Shown one piece after another: positions 5,986 through 12,214 of a stretch of 15,757 nt of DNA. A program made the translations under genes and the position numbers. The notes beneath the pieces are model-generated. The model was not told the origin of the DNA and ran no database searches. It was given only the letters and a program-made list of their open reading frames with translations. Numbering within the stretch: the stretch's first letter is position 1; each line of letters opens with the position of its first letter. This DNA is from an uncultured Collinsella sp. (GTDB lineage: Bacteria; Actinomycetota; Coriobacteriia; Coriobacteriales; Coriobacteriaceae): the NCBI GenBank assembly GCA_902493835.1, contig CABURG010000026.1, positions 1 to 15,757 of the forward strand, read 5' to 3'.

Positions 5986-6906
5986 TTAGGCCTGTTTGCG
6001 GTGCTTCCATTGTTTGCGGCACCAGTGCATAAGCGCTTTTACGATGGGAATCGTGATGAGGATGACCCATGCGGGATGGGGCTGTCCCAGGCAGAACCAC
6101 ATGTAGAGGAACCAAGTTATAGCAGCTGCCGGGTAGACGGCGTCGACAAGCTTTGACAGATGACGTCGGTCGATGAAATCGCCAAGCGCGTAGTAGACGG
6201 GAATCAAAAAGACGAGGAAAAGTCCCGTAGTCCACACGCCGCAAATAATGCCGAGCGCCAGATAGGCGAGGGCGACAAGCACGGGGAAGGGGAACTTATT
6301 CCACGCGCGACCGAGCTTGGTGTGGAAATGCTTGCCATGATGGTCGAGCTTGTCGCGCGCCTCTTTCCAGCTGGAGAATTGTTCGCCGTCGATAACCACG
6401 GTGCCATCGGCATTGGTGTGCACGCTGTGCCCGTCGTCCTCTAGCTTGTCAATATGTACGCCGCCCGGCCCCACGTGCACCTCTTCACCCTTGCGGTCGT
6501 TGGTCACATGGATGCCGCTCCAGCCAACATGGACTTCCTCGCCTTTATTGGGATCAATGACGTGGATGCCGCGCGCGAGGGAAATATCGACAAGTGGTTT
6601 GTCGCCGCAATCGGCGTGCTCAGTAGAAGCCTCAGCCTCGTCAGCCTTATCTGAAGCTTCGGCGCCGGCGTCGCTGTCCTGTGCCTCATCAGTGCTATCC
6701 ACTGCCTTCCCATACAACAGCTCATCCAGCGACACGCCATACAGCGCGGCGAGCGCAATAAGGTTATCGGTATCGGGCGAGGATTCGCTGCGTTCCCATT
6801 TACTGACAGCCTGACGACTCACACCCAGCTGGGCGGCAAGCGCCTCCTGAGAAAGCCCGGCAGCCTTGCGGCGATCAACGAGCCGCTGCGCCATCGCAAG
6901 ATCCAT
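5986..6906 (-). CDS. Membrane-anchored XRE-family transcriptional regulator with His-Val repeats
   Basis: 306 residues from ATG 6906, chosen because AAAGGAA stands 8 bases upstream; an ATG five codons earlier has no such site. Residues 6-64 form a Cro/C1-type helix-turn-helix (GLSQEALAAQLGVSRQAVSKWE, then PDTDNLIALAALYGVSLDELL). Residues 67-103 are an acidic, Ala/Asp/Glu-rich linker. Residues 113-167 hold three imperfect 18-residue repeats of the form GIHV-x(4)-KGEEVHVG. Four hydrophobic segments follow (about 206-225, 227-245, 257-273, 278-294), ending in a basic tail. The protein probably holds a DNA-binding head at the inner membrane face and may sense membrane state. The ligand and targets are unknown; autoregulation is likely, and two 12-base palindromes lie upstream. 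The gene stands alone between two related hairpins. Confidence 0.85.
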   Translation of the reverse strand: MDLAMAQRLVDRRKAAGLSQEALAAQLGVSRQAVSKWERSESSPDTDNLIALAALYGVSLDELLYGKAVDSTDEAQDSDAGAEASDKADEAEASTEHADCGDKPLVDISLARGIHVIDPNKGEEVHVGWSGIHVTNDRKGEEVHVGPGGVHIDKLEDDGHSVHTNADGTVVIDGEQFSSWKEARDKLDHHGKHFHTKLGRAWNKFPFPVLVALAYLALGIICGVWTTGLFLVFLIPVYYALGDFIDRRHLSKLVDAVYPAAAITWFLYMWFCLGQPHPAWVILITIPIVKALMHWCRKQWKHRKQA

Positions 6907-6979
6907 GACAGTTCCTTTCATGTGGTGACCGTAATCGAATGAGCCGAGTATGCCGAGAACAACCGGTAGCGACCACCAT

Positions 6980-6991
6980 TTCTAGTTAGAA
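6980..6991. promoter_or_regulatory. Palindrome TTCTAGTTAGAA upstream of the XRE gene (possible operator)
   Basis: A perfect 5-2-5 palindrome 74 bases before the XRE start, inside the probable promoter region. Small palindromes are usual operators for dimeric XRE proteins. There is no direct support beyond symmetry and place. Confidence 0.3.
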
Positions 6992-7047
6992 TCTGCCCCA
7001 ACCCTACCGCAACTACCAGTAGCAACCCCTAACGACCTGCCATTTCA

Positions 7048-7059
7048 TGACAAATGTCA
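7048..7059. promoter_or_regulatory. Palindrome TGACAAATGTCA (possible regulator site)
   Basis: A perfect 12-base palindrome of the TGACA-NN-TGTCA type in the gene-less stretch 6907-7543, about 140 bases upstream of the XRE start and 30 bases from hairpin copy B. Sites of this form bind dimeric regulators in many bacteria; the regulator here is unknown. Confidence 0.3.
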
Positions 7060-7088
7060 GTGCAAATAACAACCAAGAGCCCTCTCGA

Positions 7089-7158
7089 TAAGTTGCGGTG
7101 GAATAGTTCCCGTTTGGCATAGCAGAGCCATAAACGGGAACTATTCCACCGCAACTTA
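7089..7158. repeat. AGTTGCGGTG hairpin, copy B (27-bp perfect arms)
   Basis: Bases 7089-7115 and 7132-7158 are exact reverse complements (outer TAAGTTGCGGTGG, inner CCCGTTT). A 16-base loop contains GGC/GCC. Compared with copy A the middle of the stem differs, yet each copy pairs perfectly with itself. Confidence 0.8.
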
Positions 7159-7192
7159 CTATTAGGCCACGCACCCGCAGAGTAGCTACGGG

Positions 7193-7569
7193 TGCCTAGG
7201 GTAGGATGCGGCGTGCATTTTTGGGAGTATTCAGCAGCCGAGGGTGCCTGCATACTGGATTTTGGGCGAAAGGCAGGCACCATGGGCCGCATCCTGTAAA
7301 AAAACGAGCGGCTCTAGAGGCGTTGGGGCTCAGAATCGGGGCTTTCAGCGCAGTTTTGCACCCCCCGCCCCCGCGCCCGCGGACCCCGGGATGCTGAATA
7401 CTCCGGAATTTGCACGCCCCCCTGGGGTACCTGTGGGCAAAAAGCAACCGCCCCGTCAAAGTATGCATTTGGCGGGGCGGTTTATGCAAAAATGCTGCTG
7501 CGGGCGCGTCGGCAGCTCGCTAGAACTTGAATCCCAGGACAGGTTACTCGGCACTCTTGAGGGCGCCGA
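7193..7569. repeat. Long intergenic repeat, copy 2, reaching into the permease 3' end
   Basis: Counterpart of 4721-5101. The invariant block 7193-7269 is followed by a variable middle, the terminator hairpin, and a conserved stretch that runs through the permease stop codon (7544) into its last codons. Nested stems: AGGATGCGGC (7203-7212) with GCCGCATCCT (7286-7295), enclosing GGTGCCTGC (7243-7251) with GCAGGCACC (7273-7281). Where the copies differ inside paired positions, a plus-strand RNA keeps G-U pairs. Confidence 0.8.
7446..7482 (-). terminator. Intrinsic terminator of the ABC transporter operon
   Basis: Bases 7446-7460 pair with 7468-7482 over 15 positions with one mismatch on the minus strand (a G-T on the plus strand); the GC-rich core is CCGCCCCG/CGGGGCGG. 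On the minus strand it lies about 60 bases beyond the permease stop and is followed by GCTTTTTGCCC, a classic terminator form. The same hairpin without a gene occurs at 4974-5010. Confidence 0.75.
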
Positions 7570-10309
7570 CCATGTCGATCTTGTTGAGGGTACGATTGGT
7601 GGCGAGGTTGACGATAAACGTAAAGCCAAAGGAAAGCACCACGGCGAGCACGTAGCTTAGCGGCTCGACCTCGACATCAAAGTACAGCGACGGCATCTGC
7701 AAAATGTACGTAAAACTCTCGGCCAGCAAGCCGCCCAGCGGCACGCCCAGCGCAGCGCCAATCGCCGTGAGGATCAACGTCTCCTTGTTGACGTAATGGT
7801 GCACCTCACCGCGACGGAAGCCCAACACCTTAATGGTCGCCAGCTCGCGCTCGCGCTCGGAGATATTCGTGTTGGACAGCGTAAACACCACCACAAACGA
7901 CAGGCACGCCGCCATAAAGGTCACGAGCACCACGACCGAATTGATAATCGTAAAGTTCGCTTCATAGTTCTCCCAATGCTCGGCCGTACTCGAAATCGTA
8001 AGCCAACCGTCACTCTTAAGATTCTTGCTAAACGCAATCTGGTCGGCCGACGAACCCTTAAGCAGCACAAAGACGCCGTTAAGACGTGCGCTTCGACCGA
8101 ACGCGCGCTCATAGGTGCCCTGCGTCATGTAAAGCGTGTTGCCCAGATAGTTAAGCGAAATGTCGCTGACTTTGACCTTGGCAACATTGAGCGACGAATC
8201 CTGGACGTGAGCCGTATCGCCCGGCTGAATCCCCAGCACCAGCTGTGAACTTTTGCTCAGATACACGTCTCCGTCACGCAAAGGCAGCGGTTCTTTGGAC
8301 TCATCCTCCAGGCGCACGTAATCGCCCAAGTCACTCGTGCGGTCATCGGGCACCACGATCAGCTGCACGGTCTCGCTCTTGCCGCCAAACGTAAAGGTGA
8401 CGTTGTCGGTCATAATCGGCAGGGTCGAGGTCACGGTCACGTTGAAATCATTGGCCGCGCTGCGCTCATCCAATGCCGCGCACGTCTGCGAAAAATCGTC
8501 GGGATTGGCGACCGCCAGCAGGTCGTAGCGCGTGATATGTCCGTACTGTTTGGGCGAAAGCGCCACCGACGTATCACGGATGCCCATTCCGCAGATCACG
8601 AGCGCCGTGCAGCCGGCGATACCGAAGATGGTCATAAAGGCGCGCTTTTTGTAGCGGAACAGGTTACGCGCCGCCACCTTGTTTAAGAAGCCCATGCGGC
8701 GCCAGATAAAGCCGATGCGCTCAAGCAAGATGCGAGAGCCGGCGCGTGGGGCCTTGGGACGCATAAGCGAGGCTGGGGTCTCGGACATCTCGTGGCGGCA
8801 GGCGATAATCGTAGCGCCCACCACGCCCACGGCAAACAGCGCCACCGACACGAGCGACGACACGATGTCGTACGAAAGCAGCATCTGGGGCAGCGAGTAC
8901 ATGTCGTCGAACACCGTAAACAGGAACAGCGGAAGGCCCACAAATCCGATGATGTTGCCGAGCACGCCGCCGATCAGACATGCCCACAACGCATAGTCCA
9001 CGTATTTGGACAGGATGCGCCCACGTGAATAGCCAAGCGCCTTGTACAGGCCAATAAGCGTGCGCTCCTCCTCGACCATGCGCGTGGCGGTGGTGAGGCT
9101 GATGAGCACGGCGACGATAAAGAAGATAAACGGGAAAACCGTGGCGATGGCCTCGATCGAAGAACTGTCGCTCTCGACGCTCGAGTAGCTTGCGATGTTA
9201 CCGCGGTCCTGAATGTACCAAGTGCATTCGCCCAGATTGGAAAGCTCGGCGCGGGCATCGGCGAACTGCTGGTCGGCAGCGGCGCGACGCTGGTCCAACT
9301 CGGTCTGAGCCTGGACGCGCTCCTCGCTGCCCTCGGCCATACGGTTGATGTTTCTCTGCTCAACCCCAAAGAGCATCTCCGCCTGGCGCTCGGCCGCGTC
9401 AAGGCTTGCCGGCGTGTCAACCGTCAGCTCCTGGACGCGCGCCTTTTCACGCTCCTCGCGGATCTTCTCGATATTGCCCTTGACCTCATTGATCTTTGTC
9501 GTGTAGGCATCCGAATAGGAGTTAAGACTCTTGGCTCCCTCGACGATCACGTGGACTGCGGAGTAGGAAGAAGATGTCGCGGCATCCTCGCTCACATAGA
9601 ACTTATAGTCCGCAGCCGAAGCAGCGCGAAAGGCGTTGACTGTCGAGTCGGAGATCACGTCGGTAGGATCGAGGACCTCGGCCGTAATGGTGTAATCGCC
9701 CGCGGCAAACTGATCCTTGGCACTTTGGTTGGACGAGCTCGCGTCATTGGCGGCAAAACTCACCGTATCGCCGAGCTTTTTGCCCGAAGCCTTCAGGAAC
9801 TTCGAAGTCACCGCGACTTCATCGGCGCTCTCGGGCAAATCGCCGCTCACCAGCACCGGCTGATCGATGTTCTCCTTGGAGAGACTTTGCACGACCACGC
9901 GCTCGCGCGTTGTGCCCACGGCGGTGTAGGCGGTCTCGGTGTAGATGCCCTCGACCGTCTCGACGCCGTCGACCTCTTGGATAGCCGCGAGATCGTCGCG
10001 CGTAAGGCCATAGGTCGACTGCACGTTAATGTCATAGACATTCTGCTGGTCAAAATAGGCGTCGACCGAATCGCACAAATCCTCGCAGCCCGCCTTAAGG
10101 CCGCACATCACGCTCACGCCAAGCGCAGTGATGACCACGATAGATAGGAAGCGCTTAAGACTGCCCCGAATCGTGCGGTAGATGCCACGGCGAAAAACCG
10201 TCGGCACCATATCGTTTGAGCTTTGGGCGGTACGGTAGGTCGCGAACTCCCGGTCGCGGCCCGCGTGCTCCGTATCGTGGTTTTGGCTGTTTTGGCAATC
10301 TTGGTCCAT
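7544..10309 (-). CDS. ABC transporter permease, FtsX/MacB-type with large extracytoplasmic domain
   Basis: 921 residues from ATG 10309; a GTG at 10321 would overlap the ATPase stop by 7 bases, and neither start has a strong ribosome site, so translational coupling is likely. Positions below count from the GTG. Segment 56-77 is the first membrane helix, followed by a large outer domain with ALxVDGVETVEG-like MacB_PCD features. A predicted coiled coil spans about 275-362 (rich in Glu, Arg, Gln). The first FtsX domain (about 393-510) contains EEERTLIGLYKALGYSRGRI, and another helix follows at about 562-580. The second FtsX domain fills the last 130 residues, with the matching ERERELATIKVLGFRRGEV motif. 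Proteins of this plan move lipids or peptides or do mechanical work on the envelope rather than import. It pairs with the ATPase just upstream; substrate unknown. Confidence 0.92.
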   Translation of the reverse strand: MDQDCQNSQNHDTEHAGRDREFATYRTAQSSNDMVPTVFRRGIYRTIRGSLKRFLSIVVITALGVSVMCGLKAGCEDLCDSVDAYFDQQNVYDINVQSTYGLTRDDLAAIQEVDGVETVEGIYTETAYTAVGTTRERVVVQSLSKENIDQPVLVSGDLPESADEVAVTSKFLKASGKKLGDTVSFAANDASSSNQSAKDQFAAGDYTITAEVLDPTDVISDSTVNAFRAASAADYKFYVSEDAATSSSYSAVHVIVEGAKSLNSYSDAYTTKINEVKGNIEKIREEREKARVQELTVDTPASLDAAERQAEMLFGVEQRNINRMAEGSEERVQAQTELDQRRAAADQQFADARAELSNLGECTWYIQDRGNIASYSSVESDSSSIEAIATVFPFIFFIVAVLISLTTATRMVEEERTLIGLYKALGYSRGRILSKYVDYALWACLIGGVLGNIIGFVGLPLFLFTVFDDMYSLPQMLLSYDIVSSLVSVALFAVGVVGATIIACRHEMSETPASLMRPKAPRAGSRILLERIGFIWRRMGFLNKVAARNLFRYKKRAFMTIFGIAGCTALVICGMGIRDTSVALSPKQYGHITRYDLLAVANPDDFSQTCAALDERSAANDFNVTVTSTLPIMTDNVTFTFGGKSETVQLIVVPDDRTSDLGDYVRLEDESKEPLPLRDGDVYLSKSSQLVLGIQPGDTAHVQDSSLNVAKVKVSDISLNYLGNTLYMTQGTYERAFGRSARLNGVFVLLKGSSADQIAFSKNLKSDGWLTISSTAEHWENYEANFTIINSVVVLVTFMAACLSFVVVFTLSNTNISERERELATIKVLGFRRGEVHHYVNKETLILTAIGAALGVPLGGLLAESFTYILQMPSLYFDVEVEPLSYVLAVVLSFGFTFIVNLATNRTLNKIDMVGALKSAE

Positions 10310-10314
10310 GGGCG

Positions 10315-11016
10315 CTACCACTCGATCGTCTCGATAGGCACGGGATTTTGCTGGACCGTCTCGCTCTCCACGCGGCCGCTCTTAAAGCGGATCAGGCGAT
10401 CGGCCATGGGCGCCAGCGCGGAGTTGTGGGTGATGATAATGACCGTGATGTCCTGCTTGCGGCAGGTGTCCTGTAGCAACTGCAAGATCTGCTTGCCGGT
10501 TTTGTAGTCGAGTGCACCCGTGGGCTCGTCGCACAAAAGCAGCTTGGGATTCTTGGCCAGTGCGCGGGCAATGGACACGCGCTGCTGCTCGCCGCCCGAA
10601 AGCTGTGCCGGAAAGTTGCCCAGGCGCTCGCCCAGGCCAACCTGACGAAGCGTCTGTTCGGCATCAAGCGAATCGGGGCAGATCTGAGCCGCGAGCTCAA
10701 CGTTTTCGAGGGCCGTCAAGTTGGGGACCAGATTGTAGAACTGGAAGACGAAGCCGACGTCGGCGCGGCGGTATTCCACGAGCTGCGCCTCGTTGGCGGA
10801 GCTCACGTCGCGCCCGTCCACCGTCACGGTGCCGGAAGTCGCCGTATCCATGCCGCCCAGGATGTTGAGCGCCGTGGTCTTGCCGGCGCCCGAGGCGCCC
10901 AGGATAATGGCGAGCTCACCGCGCTCGACCGTAAAACTCGCGCCGTCGAGCGCGTGAATGCGGGCGTCACCCTCGCCGTATGCCTTGATGACGTCTTTGA
11001 ATTCGATATAAGCCAT
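10315..11016 (-). CDS. ABC transporter ATP-binding protein (MacB/LolD/FtsE-like)
   Basis: 233-residue cytoplasmic ATPase that drives the adjacent FtsX-type permease. All motifs are intact: Walker A GASGAGKTT (40-48), Q-loop Q92 in FVFQFYNL, signature LSGGEQQR (139-146), Walker B LLLCDEP (159-165) with catalytic E164, D-loop GALD, and H-loop H197 in ITHNSA. The VFQFYNLVPNLTALENVELA stretch is typical of the MacB/LolD exporter group. It is the first gene of a two-gene minus-strand operon, with the permease beginning at or within a few bases of its stop. A moderate GGGA ribosome site lies upstream. TAATAC at about 11050 on the minus strand may be the -10, without a clear -35. Confidence 0.93.
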   Translation of the reverse strand: MAYIEFKDVIKAYGEGDARIHALDGASFTVERGELAIILGASGAGKTTALNILGGMDTATSGTVTVDGRDVSSANEAQLVEYRRADVGFVFQFYNLVPNLTALENVELAAQICPDSLDAEQTLRQVGLGERLGNFPAQLSGGEQQRVSIARALAKNPKLLLCDEPTGALDYKTGKQILQLLQDTCRKQDITVIIITHNSALAPMADRLIRFKSGRVESETVQQNPVPIETIEW

Positions 11017-11070
11017 CGAGTAATTCCCATCTGGTCGGATAACTCTTTAGTATTACCCATTTCGCACCGA

Positions 11071-11110
11071 CCAAAAAGGGACAGGTTTATTTTGACAGGG
11101 TTTATATGGG
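11071..11110 (+). repeat. Composite REP-like element, copy 3 (degenerate)
   Basis: CCAAAAAGGGACAGGTTTA, then TTTTGACAGGG, then TTTATATGGG match the shared core, but the first arm is eroded (CGACC instead of CTGCC). It lies in the divergent promoter region of the ABC operon and the GyrI-like gene, not after a stop codon. Confidence 0.65.
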
Positions 11111-11217
11111 AAAACGGCAGCCATAGATGAGGCTACGGGGAGGCAGAGAAATCATCGACGGGATCAGGCCGACCGCCAAACACAACGCACGCATCTCTAT
11201 CTGTCAGCCAAATAATT

Positions 11218-11231
11218 CGAACAGATGTTCG
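11218..11231. promoter_or_regulatory. LexA (SOS) box upstream of the GyrI-like gene
   Basis: CGAACAGATGTTCG is a perfect CGAAC-N4-GTTCG palindrome that fits the Gram-positive/actinobacterial LexA consensus CGAACRNRYGTTYC at every constrained base except the last, where symmetry gives G. It ends 9 bases before a TATGAT -10 (11241-11246) and covers the expected -35 position. A bound repressor would block this promoter. Confidence 0.8.
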
Positions 11232-11240
11232 TTTCTATGA

Positions 11241-11246
11241 TATGAT
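11241..11246 (+). promoter_or_regulatory. Probable -10 box TATGAT for the GyrI-like gene
   Basis: TATGAT matches TATAAT at five of six positions and is about 40 bases before the ATG. A second TATGAT overlaps it at 11236-11241. The matching -35 region (about 11218-11223, CGAACA) lies inside the LexA box. Confidence 0.55.
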
Positions 11247-11287
11247 TTCGCTATCTAAGCAGGCCAATACGCAGAAAGGCGGCCAAC

Positions 11288-11926
11288 ATGGCGTTCGACT
11301 TTAAGAAGGAATGCAAGGAGCTCTACAAACCTGCAAGCAAGCCGAGTATCGTAACTGTCCCGCCTATGAGCTACGTTGCCGTTCGCGGAAAGGGCGACCC
11401 AAATACCGAAGGTGGCGAGTATCAAAACGCCCTGCCGCTGCTTTACGGCATCGCCTATACCGTCAAGATGTCGAAGAAAGGCTCAAGGAGTATCGAGGGC
11501 TATTTCGACTTTGTGGTACCGCCGCTCGAGGGTTTCTGGTGGCAAGACTCCCCGAGCGGCGACATCGATTATGTACGCAAGGACGATTTCAACTTTATCT
11601 CGTGCATTCGCCTGCCCGATTTCGTCACCCGAGATGACTTTGACTGGGCAGTCGCGGAAGCCACGACCAAAAAGAAACTGGACTTTTCTGCCGTCGAGCT
11701 GCTTAAAGTTGACGAGGGTCTCTGCGTTCAATGCATGCACACCGGGCCCTACGACAACGAACCGGCGACCGTAAACGCTATGAATGAATACACGACCGAG
11801 CAGGGCTATGTCCCCGACTTCTCAGACACCCGTTTCCATCACGAAATCTATCTCTCCGATCCACGCAAATGTGCACCGGAGAAACTTAAAACTGTGATTC
11901 GTCATCCTATCAAGCGCGCTGAATAG
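11288..11926 (+). CDS. GyrI-like small-molecule-binding domain protein (putative SOS-induced detoxifying hydrolase)
   Basis: 212 residues, cytosolic, single GyrI-like (AraC effector-binding fold) domain without a DNA-binding part. Recognisable features are the opening VTVPPMSYVAVRGKGDPN, PPLEGFWW (78-85), CMHTGPYDNE (149-158) and HEIYLSDPRK (185-194). This pattern fits the long GyrI-like group that includes Listeria Lin2189, reported to hydrolyse cyclopropane-bearing DNA-alkylating toxins. Whether this protein is catalytic is not shown by sequence alone. A good AAAGGCGG site precedes the ATG. The promoter carries a LexA box, so induction by DNA damage is expected, as for E. coli gyrI/sbmC. 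It is divergent from the ABC operon, convergent with the histidine kinase, and followed by its own hairpin, so it is monocistronic. Confidence 0.85.
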   Translation: MAFDFKKECKELYKPASKPSIVTVPPMSYVAVRGKGDPNTEGGEYQNALPLLYGIAYTVKMSKKGSRSIEGYFDFVVPPLEGFWWQDSPSGDIDYVRKDDFNFISCIRLPDFVTRDDFDWAVAEATTKKKLDFSAVELLKVDEGLCVQCMHTGPYDNEPATVNAMNEYTTEQGYVPDFSDTRFHHEIYLSDPRKCAPEKLKTVIRHPIKRAE

Positions 11927-11956
11927 CGTGAAGCGTCATTTCACACGCTAGGTTTT
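11924..11956 (+). terminator. Intrinsic terminator of the GyrI-like gene
   Basis: TAGCGTG (11924-11930), which includes the stop codon, pairs with CACGCTA (11944-11950) around a 13-base loop and is followed by GGTTTT. It is short but has the right form and place. Confidence 0.5.
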
Positions 11957-12024
11957 AAGCCAGCCAACCAGCCGCCTCCTAGGCCGTCCGGTAATTATCT
12001 TGACGCGGCCCGTCGCATCTTATA

Positions 12025-12137
12025 TCCCCTAGGGGAAATTGCGTCCCGTTCTGAAGCCTCAAACTGGGATGCAGTTTCCGCTAGGCGCCCCAAGAGGAAA
12101 GTGCATCCCGCTCCGCAGCGTCACGCTGGGACGTACC
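12025..12137. repeat. Two tandem copies of a 45-base hairpin-like unit beside a CCCCTAGGGG palindrome
   Basis: TCCCCTAGGGGA (12025-12036) is a perfect palindrome. From 12034 and again from 12096 (period 62) the pattern GGAAA..TGC.TCCCG..C.G.AGC.TCA..CTGGGA.G is repeated. Each unit has TCCC and GGGA arms that can pair. The first copy pairs better (GGAAA/TTTCC, TGC/GCA). No gene is supported here. Confidence 0.5.
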
Positions 12138-12154
12138 CTCCGCCCACAGCCTTC

Positions 12155-12214
12155 CCCGCCGGCGTTTCCCCAGATGAAACCTGCCAAAATAAACCTGTCC
12201 CTTTTTGGCAGGTT
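12155..12214 (-). repeat. Composite REP-like element, copy 4 (probable terminator of the histidine kinase gene)
   Basis: On the minus strand it starts at the base after the kinase TAG: AACCTGCCAAAA (12203-12214) pairs perfectly with TTTTGGCAGGTT (12178-12189) around AGGGACAGGTTTA, then TTCATCTGGGGAAACGCCGG. The position relative to the stop is the same as for copy 1. Confidence 0.78.

Noticed and set aside
7196..7489. Minus-strand frame of 97 codons with a segment (NPVCRHPRLLNTPKNARRILP-like) also open in the other repeat copy
   Set aside because: The shared peptide simply reflects the near-identical DNA; differences outside the block change amino acids freely, there is no ribosome site, and the frame runs across the terminator hairpin.
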